Of a stretch of 64,000 bases of DNA, positions 15,681 through 23,856 are shown piece after piece. The DNA comes from Streptomyces xiamenensis (GTDB taxonomy: Bacteria; Actinomycetota; Actinomycetes; Streptomycetales; Streptomycetaceae). Position numbers and translations under genes: made by a program. A model generated the notes under the pieces. That model worked only from the letters and a program-made list of their open reading frames with translations. It did not search any database and was not told the origin of the DNA. The DNA is taken from positions 3,720,001-3,784,000 of the forward strand of contig NZ_CP009922.3 in NCBI RefSeq assembly GCF_000993785.3. The letters run 5' to 3'. Position 1 is the stretch's first letter; each line of letters begins with the position of its first letter.

Positions 15681-16328
15681 CTACCGCGCGCCGGGGGCGA
15701 GTCCGACCCGGTGGGCCGTACCGCGCCGCGGCTCGGGCCGCCGGAACGGCGCCGCCGAACCGATCGGCGCCGGCACGGCGTCGGGTTCGGGACGCGGGGA
15801 CGGCGAGGGCGGAGTGGTGTCGCGCAGCAGCAGATCCCGCAGCTTCCCGTAGCACAGCAGATGCGTGAGGGTGACCCCGGAGGCGTTCAGCAGCAGCGAG
15901 TCCACATCGGCGACCCGGGTGGGTTCCAGCGACTGCATGAGTTCGATCCCGAGCGAGATCATCGCCGCCGCGAACACCGTGCGGAAGAGCGAGACGAAGC
16001 GGGTGCCGCCCAGCCGCCGGCCCAGCAGCGGCAGCAGCACCCCCAGCGGGGCGAAGACACCCAGGCCCGTGCCGATGGTGCGCAGCGCCTGCCCGGGCCC
16101 CGCCGCGAGGTCGGCGCGGATGGTGGCCAGCGGCTCCAGATTGGGCGGTGACACCCACATCACGGACCGCGGGCGCAGCATCAGCCAGCCCACGACGGCG
16201 AGGTACACGGTGAGCAGGACGAAGGCCACCACCCGAACCCTCGGGTCGACCTTCTGGTCGCGGATCTCGCCGCGATGACCGCTTTCGCGCTTGGCGAGCC
16301 CCGCCGGGCCGCCGTGATGACGGTGCAC
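15681..16328 (-). CDS. VanZ-family membrane protein
   Basis: 215-residue membrane protein with four or five hydrophobic segments (FVLLTVYLAVVGWLMLRP, LGVFAPLGVLLPLLG, FAAAMISLGIELMQS) and the VanZ signature ELMQSLEPTRVADVDSLLLN. VanZ homologues are associated with low-level glycopeptide tolerance or cell-envelope functions; the biochemical role is not established. GTG 16328 is the first start; a later one would remove the hydrophilic N-terminal stretch. It lies downstream of the afsQ genes on the same strand, 62 nt after the lipoprotein gene. Confidence 0.82.
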   Translation of the reverse strand: MHRHHGGPAGLAKRESGHRGEIRDQKVDPRVRVVAFVLLTVYLAVVGWLMLRPRSVMWVSPPNLEPLATIRADLAAGPGQALRTIGTGLGVFAPLGVLLPLLGRRLGGTRFVSLFRTVFAAAMISLGIELMQSLEPTRVADVDSLLLNASGVTLTHLLCYGKLRDLLLRDTTPPSPSPRPEPDAVPAPIGSAAPFRRPEPRRGTAHRVGLAPGAR

Positions 16329-16389
16329 GGATTCCAGGACGCCCCTGCCCCCCGGTACGGTTCCCCGCGCTCGATGTGACCTGCGGCGC

Positions 16390-17043
16390 CTACAGCGAGC
16401 GGCCCACCGAGGGCGCCGACTCGGGGCTGTGCCGCATCGCCGCGCTGCACGGGTACGTCTGCGGGCGGGGGTCGGGGGAGTCGGCGGGGCCGCCCAGCAC
16501 CACGGCGTGGCCGTTGCCGAGGCCCTCCACCCCGGCGAAGGTGCAGATGATCTGGGCGAGGGCGAACGCCGGCAGTTCGCTGGGGCGCTGGCTCAGCCGC
16601 AGCACCGTCTCCGGGTCGTCGCCGACCGGGCCGGAGACGGCGAGATCCAGGGGCACGGCGCTGGTGAACCCGGCCGCCTGCTCGTCCCCGCCCGGGTCGT
16701 TCTGCAACTCGGTCAGCAGGGCGGCGGCCATCCGCAGCCGGTCGGAGCCGACCTCCGCCGTGTCCACGGTGCGCGAGACGGCCTCCACCCGGGTGCCGCA
16801 GACCAGGAACACCTCGGCCCCGCCGGTGAGTACCGTCCCGGCGGTGCCGGAGGTCTCCATGGTGGTGTCGCAGCTCGCTCGGGAGGGGGCGGGTCCGGCG
16901 TCCACCGGCACATTGGTGGAGCGGATGCCGCACCCGGTGGCGCCGGCCAGCGCGAGGAGCGCGGCGGCCACACCGAGCCCGGTGGTCCGGCCCGCCCGCC
17001 CGGTGCGCCGCGTCCGCCGTGTGCGTTCCGTACCTGCCCTCAC
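16390..17043 (-). CDS. Lipoprotein of the afsQ operon
   Basis: 217-residue predicted lipoprotein: an Arg-rich start, a hydrophobic segment LGVAAALLALAGATGC ending in a lipobox, so Cys38 should be acylated and anchor the protein outside the membrane. The mature domain is unassigned (SCDTTMETSGTAGTVLTGG, FLVCGTRVEAVSRTVDTAEV). Its start overlaps the sensor kinase stop by 4 nt, so it is translated together with AfsQ2 and could tune signal input. The same order occurs in the S. coelicolor afsQ locus as I recall it. Confidence 0.83.
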   Translation of the reverse strand: MRAGTERTRRTRRTGRAGRTTGLGVAAALLALAGATGCGIRSTNVPVDAGPAPSRASCDTTMETSGTAGTVLTGGAEVFLVCGTRVEAVSRTVDTAEVGSDRLRMAAALLTELQNDPGGDEQAAGFTSAVPLDLAVSGPVGDDPETVLRLSQRPSELPAFALAQIICTFAGVEGLGNGHAVVLGGPADSPDPRPQTYPCSAAMRHSPESAPSVGRSL

Positions 17044-18620
17044 CTGCTGCGTTCCTCTCCCGGACGGCCGCCCTCGGCGCCGCCGCCATCCCCGTCGTCC
17101 CCGCCGTCGGTGTCCGTGTCCTCGTCGTTCTCACTGGGGGGCTGGCGCGGCAGCCGCAGGGTGAACACCGCACCGCCGCCCGGGGCGTTCGCCGCCGAGA
17201 TCTCGCCGCCGTGCAGATGGGCGTTCTCCAGCGCGATCGACAGCCCAAGACCGCTGCCCTCGGAGCGCGGTCGCGACGCGCTCGCCTTGTAGAAGCGGTC
17301 GAAGACGTGTGGCAGCACCTCCTGCGGGATGCCGGGCCCCTGGTCGGCGACCTCCACCACGACATCGTCACGGCCCAGCGCCTCGTCGCTCTCCTCGCGC
17401 ACCGAGACGCGTACCGACCGGCCGCCGCCGTGCTTGAGGGCGTTGCCGATCAGATTGGCGAGGATGACATCCAGGCGGCGCGGGTCGAGCCGGGCGGTGA
17501 TCGTGCGGTCGGCGTCCAGCTCGACGGCGTCCAGCCAGGCGCGGGCGTCGATGCAGTGGGTGAGCTGATCGGCGATGTTGACGTCGTCCAGGACCATCTT
17601 GGCGGTGCCCGCGTCGAAGCGGGTGACCTCCATCAGGTTCTCGACCAGGCTGTTGAGGCGGCGGGTCTCGCTCACCACCAGCTGGACGGCCGGGGCGACC
17701 ATCGGGTCGAGGCTGTCGACCTCTTCCTCCAGCACATCGGTGACGGCGGTGATCGCGGTCATCGGGGTGCGCAGTTCGTGCGACATGTCGGCGACGAAGC
17801 GGCGGCTGGCGGCCTCCCGGGCCCGCAGATCCTCCACCCGGCGCTCCAGGGACTCCGCGGCGGCGTTGAACGTACGGGACAGCTCCGCCAGTTCGTCCGC
17901 GCCGCGCTCCTCGAGACGGGTGTGCAGCTTGCCCTCGCCCAGCCGCTGCGCCGCGTTGCTCAGCCGGGCCACGGGCCGCAGCACCGTGGTGGCGGCGGCC
18001 TGGGCGAGCAGCGCCGAGCCGATGACGGCCAGCGCGGTGGCGATGCCCAGCGACCAGGCGAGCGAGTTGAGATCGTCGCGCTCCGGTATGAGGGAGGCCA
18101 GCAGGTAGCCGGTCGGGCCGCCGTCGATGACCTGCGCGCCGCCGATGAGATACGGGTCGCCGTCGATCTCCACCCGCTGCCAGTACAGGTGGTACGGGGC
18201 TTCGGTGTCCTCGCGCCGCTGGTGCACCGCGTCGACGAGGGAAGCCGGCACCATGTCGAGCCGGAAGCTCTTGGGGGCGGTCTCGATGACGCAGTCGCCG
18301 TCCTCGCCGCCCCGGTCGACCAGCACCACCTGATAGGTCTGGTTGCCGCTGGTCATGATCGTGCCCATGTCGCGCAGCATTTCGCAGGCGGGATCCTCGG
18401 GGAGCCCGCCCGCGCCGTCGCCCAGCGCCTGGGAGAAGTCCTTGAGGGCCGAGTTCTGCGCGCGGGTGAGGACGGCGTCGCGGTTGAGCCAGTACGCGAT
18501 GCCGGACACCGACACGGCGGCGACCAGCGCCACCAGGGCGAACACCGTGACCAGGCGCAGTCGCAGCGAGGTGAGCCGCAGTGCGCTCCGTATGAACCTG
18601 CCCCTGGCGCGCCGTGTCAC
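17040..18620 (-). CDS. afsQ2: Sensor histidine kinase AfsQ2
   Basis: Membrane kinase of 526 residues. An N-terminal transmembrane helix (LVTVFALVALVAAVSVSGIA, about residues 22-41), an extracytoplasmic sensor region, a second membrane segment (about 185-205), a HAMP domain, the dimerisation box FVADMSHELRTPMTA (phospho-accepting His about residue 275) and an ATPase domain with NLIGNALKHG, VADQGPGIP and GSGLGLSIALENAHLHGG. It overlaps the response regulator gene by 4 nt. In S. coelicolor this pair responds to nitrogen-related cues, notably glutamate, and affects antibiotic production; that is family knowledge. Confidence 0.93.
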   Translation of the reverse strand: MTRRARGRFIRSALRLTSLRLRLVTVFALVALVAAVSVSGIAYWLNRDAVLTRAQNSALKDFSQALGDGAGGLPEDPACEMLRDMGTIMTSGNQTYQVVLVDRGGEDGDCVIETAPKSFRLDMVPASLVDAVHQRREDTEAPYHLYWQRVEIDGDPYLIGGAQVIDGGPTGYLLASLIPERDDLNSLAWSLGIATALAVIGSALLAQAAATTVLRPVARLSNAAQRLGEGKLHTRLEERGADELAELSRTFNAAAESLERRVEDLRAREAASRRFVADMSHELRTPMTAITAVTDVLEEEVDSLDPMVAPAVQLVVSETRRLNSLVENLMEVTRFDAGTAKMVLDDVNIADQLTHCIDARAWLDAVELDADRTITARLDPRRLDVILANLIGNALKHGGGRSVRVSVREESDEALGRDDVVVEVADQGPGIPQEVLPHVFDRFYKASASRPRSEGSGLGLSIALENAHLHGGEISAANAPGGGAVFTLRLPRQPPSENDEDTDTDGGDDGDGGGAEGGRPGEERSR

Positions 18621-19303
18621 GAAGGAGTGTCCAGCCGGTAGCCCACGCCGCGCACCGTGCGGATCAGCTTCGGGGAGGACGGCACGTCCTCGACCTTGGC
18701 GCGCAGCCGCTGGACGCAGGCGTCCACCAGCCGGGAGTCACCGAGGTAGTCGTGTTCCCACACCAGGCGCAGCAGTTGCTGCCGGGACAGCGCCTGACCG
18801 GGGCGGCGGCTGAGTTCGAGCAGGAGCCGCAGCTCGGTGGGGGTGAGCTGGAGGTCCTCGCCGTTCTTGGTGACGGTCATGGCGGCGCGGTCGATGACGA
18901 TGGCGCCGAAGGTGGCCGCGTCGTGGGACTCGCGCTCGCCGCGTCGCATGACGGCGCGGATCCGGGCGTCCAGCACCCGGCCCTGGACGGGTTTGACCAC
19001 GTAGTCGTCGGCGCCCGATTCGAGGCCGACGACGACATCGATGTCGTCGCTGCGCGCGGTGAGCAGGATGATGGGCAGCTGGTCGGTGCGGCGAATGCGA
19101 CGACAGACCTCAAAACCGTCGATTCCGGGCAGGTTGACGTCCAGAACGATGAGATCGGGCCGCTGTTCCCGCAGCAGGGTCAGGCCGTCCTCGCCCGTCG
19201 CGGCGGTCACCACCCGGTGCCCCTGGCGGGACAGGCTCATCTCCAGGGCGGTACGTACCGCCTCGTCGTCCTCGATCAGCAACAGGAAAGCCACGCGGCT
19301 CAT
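18617..19303 (-). CDS. afsQ1: Response regulator AfsQ1 (OmpR/PhoB type)
   Basis: Receiver domain (about residues 5-120) with the acidic pair EDDE, phospho-accepting Asp in LIVLDVNLPGIDGFE, the Thr in ILLTARSDD and Lys in YVVKPV, followed by an OmpR winged helix (LTPTELRLLLELSRRPGQ, LVDACVQRLRAKVED). ATG 19303 gives 228 residues; a GTG at 19294 gives 225 residues and puts the phosphorylated Asp at 52, the numbering reported for S. coelicolor AfsQ1, so it may be the true start. It diverges from sigQ, with an AfsQ1 box between them. Confidence 0.93.
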   Translation of the reverse strand: MSRVAFLLLIEDDEAVRTALEMSLSRQGHRVVTAATGEDGLTLLREQRPDLIVLDVNLPGIDGFEVCRRIRRTDQLPIILLTARSDDIDVVVGLESGADDYVVKPVQGRVLDARIRAVMRRGERESHDAATFGAIVIDRAAMTVTKNGEDLQLTPTELRLLLELSRRPGQALSRQQLLRLVWEHDYLGDSRLVDACVQRLRAKVEDVPSSPKLIRTVRGVGYRLDTPS

Positions 19304-19363
19304 TGTGGCCTATGGACCCCGGAGAGTTCGACCGTGCGTTCCCGGAAGAGGTCCCGGGCGCCT

Positions 19364-19379
19364 GTGACACCGCTGTGAC
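19364..19379. promoter_or_regulatory. AfsQ1-binding box in the afsQ1-sigQ divergent promoter
   Basis: GTGAC-ACCGCT-GTGAC matches the reported AfsQ1 motif GTnAC-n6-GTnAC exactly. It sits 61 nt upstream of afsQ1 and 88 nt upstream of sigQ, consistent with direct control of sigQ by AfsQ1. Confidence 0.85.
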
Positions 19380-19466
19380 AGTTGGGGGACGGCCCCATGA
19401 AACTGGCCGGGCAGTGTATTCCCCGACACACCGAGTACGGCACGGCGACACGATGGGGGCAGCGGG

Positions 19467-20237
19467 ATGAGCGCACTGCACAGCATCAGCAACACGGCAG
19501 TCATCGGTACGACGCGCGCTCGCACCTCCGTGGTTCCCGTGCGGTGCGACGTGACGGGGAACACGTCGTCCGGCGCCGCGAACAGGCTGGGGGGCCATCG
19601 CGGCACCGGTCATGCGCGTCCGGCGCACCTCAGTGCGGTGGACGCGGTGGGGGGGAAGACGGGGGAGACCGGGGGGAACGGGGGAACCGTGCGGGGAGCG
19701 CGGCGCGAGGGGGTCACGGAGGCGGAGTTCACCGCCTACGTGCGAGAGCGCCGCGCCTCCCTGTACGCCACCGCCTACCACCTCACCGGTGACCGGCACG
19801 AGGCGGAGGACCTGCTCCAGAGCGCGCTGCTGTCCACGTACCGCGCCTGGGAGCGGATCACCGACAAGGCGGCGGTCGGCGGCTACCTGCGCCGCACCAT
19901 GACCAACCTGCACATCAGCGCGTGGCGCCGCCGCAAGCTGAACGAGTACCCGACCGAGGAACTGCCCGAGTCCCCCGGCGAGTACGACACGATGCGCGGC
20001 ACCGAACTGCGCACCGTGCTGTGGCAGGCGCTGGCGCGGCTGCCCGAACAGCAGCGCACCATGCTGGTGCTGCGCTACTACGAGGGTCAGACCGACCCGG
20101 AGATCGCGGAGACGCTGAACATCAGCGTCGGCACCGTCAAGAGCAGCATCTGGCGCACCCTGCGCCGGCTGCGCGAGGACCGCTCGCTGAACATGGGGCG
20201 GGACGTGGAGGAGTCCTTCGGCGAGCTGGTGGCCTGA
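19467..20237 (+). CDS. sigQ: ECF sigma factor SigQ
   Basis: RNA polymerase sigma factor of the SigE/SigL-like ECF group. Region 2 is at about residues 88-155 (FTAYVRERRASLYATAYHLT, EDLLQSALLSTYRAWERI) and region 4 at about 180-240 (ALARLPEQQRTMLVLRYYEG, EIAETLNISVGTVKSSIWR). The first 85 residues are a low-complexity extension, partly encoded by G-tract repeats (GGKTGETGGNGG), and may not be translated if a later start such as GTG 19687 is used. It diverges from afsQ1 and is known in S. coelicolor to oppose AfsQ1 effects on antibiotic production. Confidence 0.9.
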   Translation: MSALHSISNTAVIGTTRARTSVVPVRCDVTGNTSSGAANRLGGHRGTGHARPAHLSAVDAVGGKTGETGGNGGTVRGARREGVTEAEFTAYVRERRASLYATAYHLTGDRHEAEDLLQSALLSTYRAWERITDKAAVGGYLRRTMTNLHISAWRRRKLNEYPTEELPESPGEYDTMRGTELRTVLWQALARLPEQQRTMLVLRYYEGQTDPEIAETLNISVGTVKSSIWRTLRRLREDRSLNMGRDVEESFGELVA

Positions 20238-20329
20238 GGGGGCGGGGGGACACGGGGGAAACCGGGGGACACGGGGGAACCCGAGGGAAGGGGGAACGGG
20301 GGAACACGGGGGATCACGGGGGAAAGAAC
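20238..20329 (+). repeat. G-tract tandem repeat array after sigQ
   Basis: About nine irregular copies of a 9-11 nt unit around ACGGGGGAA (for example CACGGGGGAAACC, GGGGGACACGGGGGAACC). The RNA strand contains many runs of four or five G and could form G-quadruplexes. A related run (GGGGGGGAAGACGGGGGAGA and onward, 19651-19690) lies inside the 5' part of sigQ. Confidence 0.7.
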
Positions 20330-20360
20330 GGGGTCCGGTGCCTGGGGGGCGCCGGACCCC
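20330..20360 (+). terminator. sigQ terminator
   Basis: GGGGTCCGG and CCGGACCCC form a 9-bp GC stem closing a loop of about 13 nt, directly after the G-tract array. Confidence 0.7.
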
Positions 20361-20457
20361 GCTGACGTTCGCGGCTGGTGCTCAGAGGCTTGGGAGCTCT
20401 GACCGAGGGACCCTCACCACTTGATGGAGGGACGGAGCCTCTCGCACGGAGCGGCCA

Positions 20458-20729
20458 TCACGCGCCGTCCTCCTCGTTCAGCCCCAGCAGCCGCCGGACC
20501 TCCTCGTGGGGGATGAGTTCCAGCGTGCCTTCGGCCTTCCGGCGTCGGTACTCGGCTACCGCCAAGGCGTCTTCCAGGTCCGCCAGATCCTCGGGGTGGA
20601 TGAGTACCGCCGCGGCGCGGCCGTGTTCCGTGATCGTGATGCGTTCGTGCGAACGTGCGAACGTGCGACCCGATGAACGAGCGTCCCGAGGGCATCCGGG
20701 GCCTCCGTCATCGTGTAGGTGTCACTCAT
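20458..20729 (-). pseudogene. Phd/YefM antitoxin broken by an 8-bp tandem duplication
   Basis: The start MSDTYTMTEAPDALGTLVHR and the rest ERITITEHGRAAAVLIHPED, EYRRRKAEGTLELIPHEEV are a typical Phd/YefM antitoxin but lie in different frames. At 20647-20662 the unit GTGCGAAC is present twice. Removing one copy restores an uninterrupted 87-residue protein reading VARSHERITITEHG across the junction. The gene is therefore either a recent pseudogene, a slipped-strand on/off switch, or a sequencing error. No RelE/Txe-type toxin follows; only a 14-codon ORF overlaps the stop. Confidence 0.85.
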
Positions 20730-20800
20730 ACCGAGAAGGTACAGATCTCCGCCGAGCCGAAAAATCGTCGCCCGTCGGGCAGGGCCGGCCGCCCCGTGCC

Positions 20801-21460
20801 TTAGACCGTCGCGCCGCTCAGCCGCGCGATGCGCGCGCGGGCCTCGTCCCGGCCGCACGGGTGGGCCCCCTGCTCCACGTGCCGGGCCACGATCCGGCCC
20901 TCCGCCCGCATGAGCTTCCAGCCGCGCCGCAGCAGGAACACCAGCGACTTGCGGGACTCCCGCACATCGCGCGTCAGCCGGCGCCGGAAGGTGGTCAGCG
21001 GCCGGTTGCGCAGACACAGGGTGTCCGCCGCCAGGCCCTCGCGCCGGCACCGCTCGCTGATCTCCGCCGCGAAGATCCCTTCCGCGATGAACAGCGGCGC
21101 GCCGCCCAGGTCGAGCGGCGCGCTGCCGGTGAGCGCGGAGGTGGAGATGTCGTACACCGGGACGGTGGCGCTGCCCGCCGCGCACAGCCGGCGCACCGCG
21201 TCCAGCGCCGCGTCGGCGTTCCACGAGGCGGGGTCGTCCCAGTCCGTGCCGGAGCCGTCGGGCAGCGGCGGCACGGTGGGGTCCGTGCCCTCCTTGTAGA
21301 AGTCGTCGAGCCGCAGCACCGGGAGCCCGGAGCGTACGGCGAGCCGGGACTTCCCGGATCCGGAGGGGCCGGTCAGCAGGATGACCCGGGCCCGGGGTCC
21401 GGGCTCCGGATCCGCCTGCGACGTGGGGGGTATCGGCGGCGTCTGCGGCGTAACGGTCAC
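20801..21460 (-). CDS. udk: Uridine kinase-like P-loop kinase
   Basis: Cytoplasmic kinase of 219 residues with Walker A GPSGSGKSRLA (about residues 31-41), LRLDDFYKEGTDPTVP (lid and nucleoside-binding Asp), WDDPASWN and IAEGIFAAEI, the order seen in uridine kinases. It should phosphorylate uridine or cytidine to the monophosphate. It starts 29 nt after the truncated aldehyde dehydrogenase gene and so lies at the end of the deoC-ALDH-ALDH operon, consistent with nucleoside salvage. Confidence 0.83.
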   Translation of the reverse strand: MTVTPQTPPIPPTSQADPEPGPRARVILLTGPSGSGKSRLAVRSGLPVLRLDDFYKEGTDPTVPPLPDGSGTDWDDPASWNADAALDAVRRLCAAGSATVPVYDISTSALTGSAPLDLGGAPLFIAEGIFAAEISERCRREGLAADTLCLRNRPLTTFRRRLTRDVRESRKSLVFLLRRGWKLMRAEGRIVARHVEQGAHPCGRDEARARIARLSGATV

Positions 21461-21489
21461 GGGACCCCATTGTCCCGTATGCGCGCCGT

Positions 21490-22401
21490 TCAGACGCCGA
21501 TGGGGTGCCAGACGGTCTTCGTTTCCAGGAACGTCAGCAGCCGCCCGGTGCCCGGGTCGGCCGTCCAGTCCTCGTCGGCGGGCCGCAGCACGCGCTTGAG
21601 GTTGTCGGCCGCCGCCGTCTCCAGCTGGGTGGCCAGCTCGGCGTCACCGCCCGCGCCGGTCAGATCGATCGCGTTGACGTCCTGGTGCGCCGCCAGCGGC
21701 ACACCCAGCTCCGCCGTGTCGCCGGAGAGGATGTTGACGACCCCGCCCGGTACGTCGGAGGTGGCCAGCACCTCGGCGAACGACAGCGCGGGCAGCGGCG
21801 CGGCGGCACTGGTCACCACCACGGCCGTGTTGCCGCCCGCGATCACCGGCGCCAGCACGGACACCAGGCCCAGCAACGAGGACTTCTGCGGAGCCAGGAC
21901 GGCGACCACTCCGGTGGGCTCGGGCACCGAGAGGTTGAAGAACGGCCCGGCCACCGGGTTGGCGCCCCCGGCGATCTGGGCGATCTTGTCGGTCCAGCCC
22001 GCGTACCAGACCCAGCGGTCGGCGGCGGCGTCCACCGCCGCCAGCGCCGCCTCCACCGACAGCCCCTCGGCGTCGGCGACCTCGGCGGCGAACTGCTCGC
22101 GCCGCCCGGTCAGCATCTCGGCGACCCGGTACAGCACCTGGCCCCGGTTGTAGGCGGTCGCGCCGGACCATCCGGCGAACGCCTTGCGGGCGGCGACCAC
22201 CGCGTCGCGGGCGTCCTTGCGGGAGGACTGGGGGGCGTTGGCCAGCCAGCCGCCGCGGGAGTCGGTCACCTCGTACACCCGTCCGCTCTCGGAGCGGGGG
22301 AACTTGCCCCCGACGAACAGCTTGTAGGTCTTGAGCACGCTCAGCCGCGCGGGAGCCGGCGCCGCCTTCGCGGTCTTCTTCTTGTCGGACCTGTCAGACA
22401 T
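21490..22401 (-). CDS. Half-length aldehyde-dehydrogenase-like protein without catalytic cysteine
   Basis: 303 residues against about 480-500 for ALDH. It contains the N-terminal NAD-binding part (KLFVGGKFPRSESGRVYEV, YAGWTDKI, PEPTGVVAVLAPQKSSLLGL) but ends before the catalytic domain: there is no Cys-containing active-site segment and no conserved Glu motif. It overlaps the full-length ALDH gene by 8 nt. Similar paired genes occur in other streptomycetes as I recall, so this is a stable arrangement, not simply decay. It may be a regulatory or structural partner of the active enzyme. Confidence 0.78.
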   Translation of the reverse strand: MSDRSDKKKTAKAAPAPARLSVLKTYKLFVGGKFPRSESGRVYEVTDSRGGWLANAPQSSRKDARDAVVAARKAFAGWSGATAYNRGQVLYRVAEMLTGRREQFAAEVADAEGLSVEAALAAVDAAADRWVWYAGWTDKIAQIAGGANPVAGPFFNLSVPEPTGVVAVLAPQKSSLLGLVSVLAPVIAGGNTAVVVTSAAAPLPALSFAEVLATSDVPGGVVNILSGDTAELGVPLAAHQDVNAIDLTGAGGDAELATQLETAAADNLKRVLRPADEDWTADPGTGRLLTFLETKTVWHPIGV

Positions 22402-23830
22402 TGAGGTACGCCTCCAGCCCGTGCCGGCCGCCCTCGCGCCCGAAGCCGGACTCCTTGTAGCCGCCGAACGGCGACGCGGGATCGAACTTGTTGAACGTGT
22501 TGGCCCAGACGACGCCCGCCCGCAGCTTGTCGGCCACCGACAGGATCCGCGAGCCCTTCTCCGTCCAGATGCCGGCGGACAGCCCGTACGGGGTGTTGTT
22601 CGCCTTGGCCACCGCCTCCTCGGGGGTGCGGAAGGTCAGCACCGACAGCACCGGGCCGAAGATCTCCTCGCGGGCGATGCGGTGCGACTGCTGGACCTCG
22701 GTGAACAGCGTCGGCGCGAACCAGTAGCCCTGGGAGGGCAGTTCGCACGAGGCGGGCTGCCAGCGACCGGCGCCCTCCGCCTCACCGGCCGCCGCCAGCT
22801 CCCGGATGCGGGCCAGCTGCTCGGCGGAGTTGATGGCGCCGATGTCGGTGTTCTTGTCCAGCGGGTCGCCCACCCGCAGCGTCTCCATGCGCCGCTTGAG
22901 GGCGTCCAGCAGCTCCTCCTGGATCGACTCCTGGACCAGCAGCCGCGATCCGGCGCAGCACACATGGCCCTGGTTGAAGAAGATGCCGTTGACGATGCCC
23001 TCGACCGCCTGGTCGATGGGCGCGTCGTCGAAGACGATGTTCGCGGCCTTGCCGCCCAGTTCGAGGGTGAGCCGCTTGTGGGTGCCGGCGACCGTACGGG
23101 CGATGGCCCGCCCGACCTCCGTCGATCCGGTGAAGGCCACCTTGTCGATGCCGGGGTGGGCGACCAGCTCGGCGCCGGTGGAGCCGTCCCCGGTGAGGAT
23201 GTTGACGACACCGCGCGGCAGTCCGGCCTGGCGGCAGATGTCGGCGAAGAACAGCGCCGACAGCGGGGTCGTCTCGGCCGGCTTGAGGACGACCGTGTTG
23301 CCGGTGGCCAGCGCGGGCGCGACCTTCCAGGCCAGCATCAGCAGCGGGAAGTTCCACGGGATGACCTGGCCCGCGACCCCCACCGGGCGGGGGTCGGGTC
23401 CGAAGCCCGCGTACCGCAGCTTGTCCGCCCAGCCCGCGTAGTAGAAGAAGTGCGCGGCGGCCTGCGGGAGATCGGTGTCGCGGGACTCCCGGATCGGCTT
23501 GCCGTTGTCGAGCGACTCCAGGACGGCCAGTTCGCGCGAGCGCTCCTGGATCAGGCGCGCTATGCGGAAGAGGTATTTGGCGCGTTCGGCGCCGGGCAGC
23601 GCCGACCAGGGGCCGAAGGCGGTGCGGGCGGCCCGTACCGCCGCGTCCACGTCCGCCGCCCCGGCGTGGGCGACCTCGGAGAGCCGCTCCTCCGTGGCGG
23701 GGGAGTGGGTGGGGAAGACCTTGTCCTCGGCGGCGGGCCGGAACTCGCCGTCGATGAACAGGCCGTAGGAGGGTGCGATGTCGACGACGGCGCGCGACTC
23801 GGGCGCGGGTGCGTACGCGAAGATGCTCAT
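22394..23830 (-). CDS. Aldehyde dehydrogenase (NAD(P)+)
   Basis: Full-length ALDH of 478 residues. Seen: VIPWNFPLLM (cofactor binding, about residues 150-159), KPAETTPLSAL, FTGSTEVGR, catalytic Glu in LTLELGGKAANIV and catalytic Cys in NQGHVCCAGSRLLV (about 288), and the C-terminal EEIFGPVLSVL and PFGGYKESGFGRE. It starts 26 nt after deoC. DeoC releases acetaldehyde, so oxidation of acetaldehyde to acetate is the likely role in this operon. Confidence 0.9.
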   Translation of the reverse strand: MSIFAYAPAPESRAVVDIAPSYGLFIDGEFRPAAEDKVFPTHSPATEERLSEVAHAGAADVDAAVRAARTAFGPWSALPGAERAKYLFRIARLIQERSRELAVLESLDNGKPIRESRDTDLPQAAAHFFYYAGWADKLRYAGFGPDPRPVGVAGQVIPWNFPLLMLAWKVAPALATGNTVVLKPAETTPLSALFFADICRQAGLPRGVVNILTGDGSTGAELVAHPGIDKVAFTGSTEVGRAIARTVAGTHKRLTLELGGKAANIVFDDAPIDQAVEGIVNGIFFNQGHVCCAGSRLLVQESIQEELLDALKRRMETLRVGDPLDKNTDIGAINSAEQLARIRELAAAGEAEGAGRWQPASCELPSQGYWFAPTLFTEVQQSHRIAREEIFGPVLSVLTFRTPEEAVAKANNTPYGLSAGIWTEKGSRILSVADKLRAGVVWANTFNKFDPASPFGGYKESGFGREGGRHGLEAYLNV

Positions 23831-23856
23831 CTGTTGGGGTGTCCTTGCGTCCTCGG

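Noticed and set aside
17019..18641. 540-codon rightward ORF
   Set aside because: Antisense to afsQ2, which has all kinase motifs.
20416..20460. 14-codon ORF after the broken antitoxin as a toxin
   Set aside because: Far too short and unlike RelE/Txe toxins.
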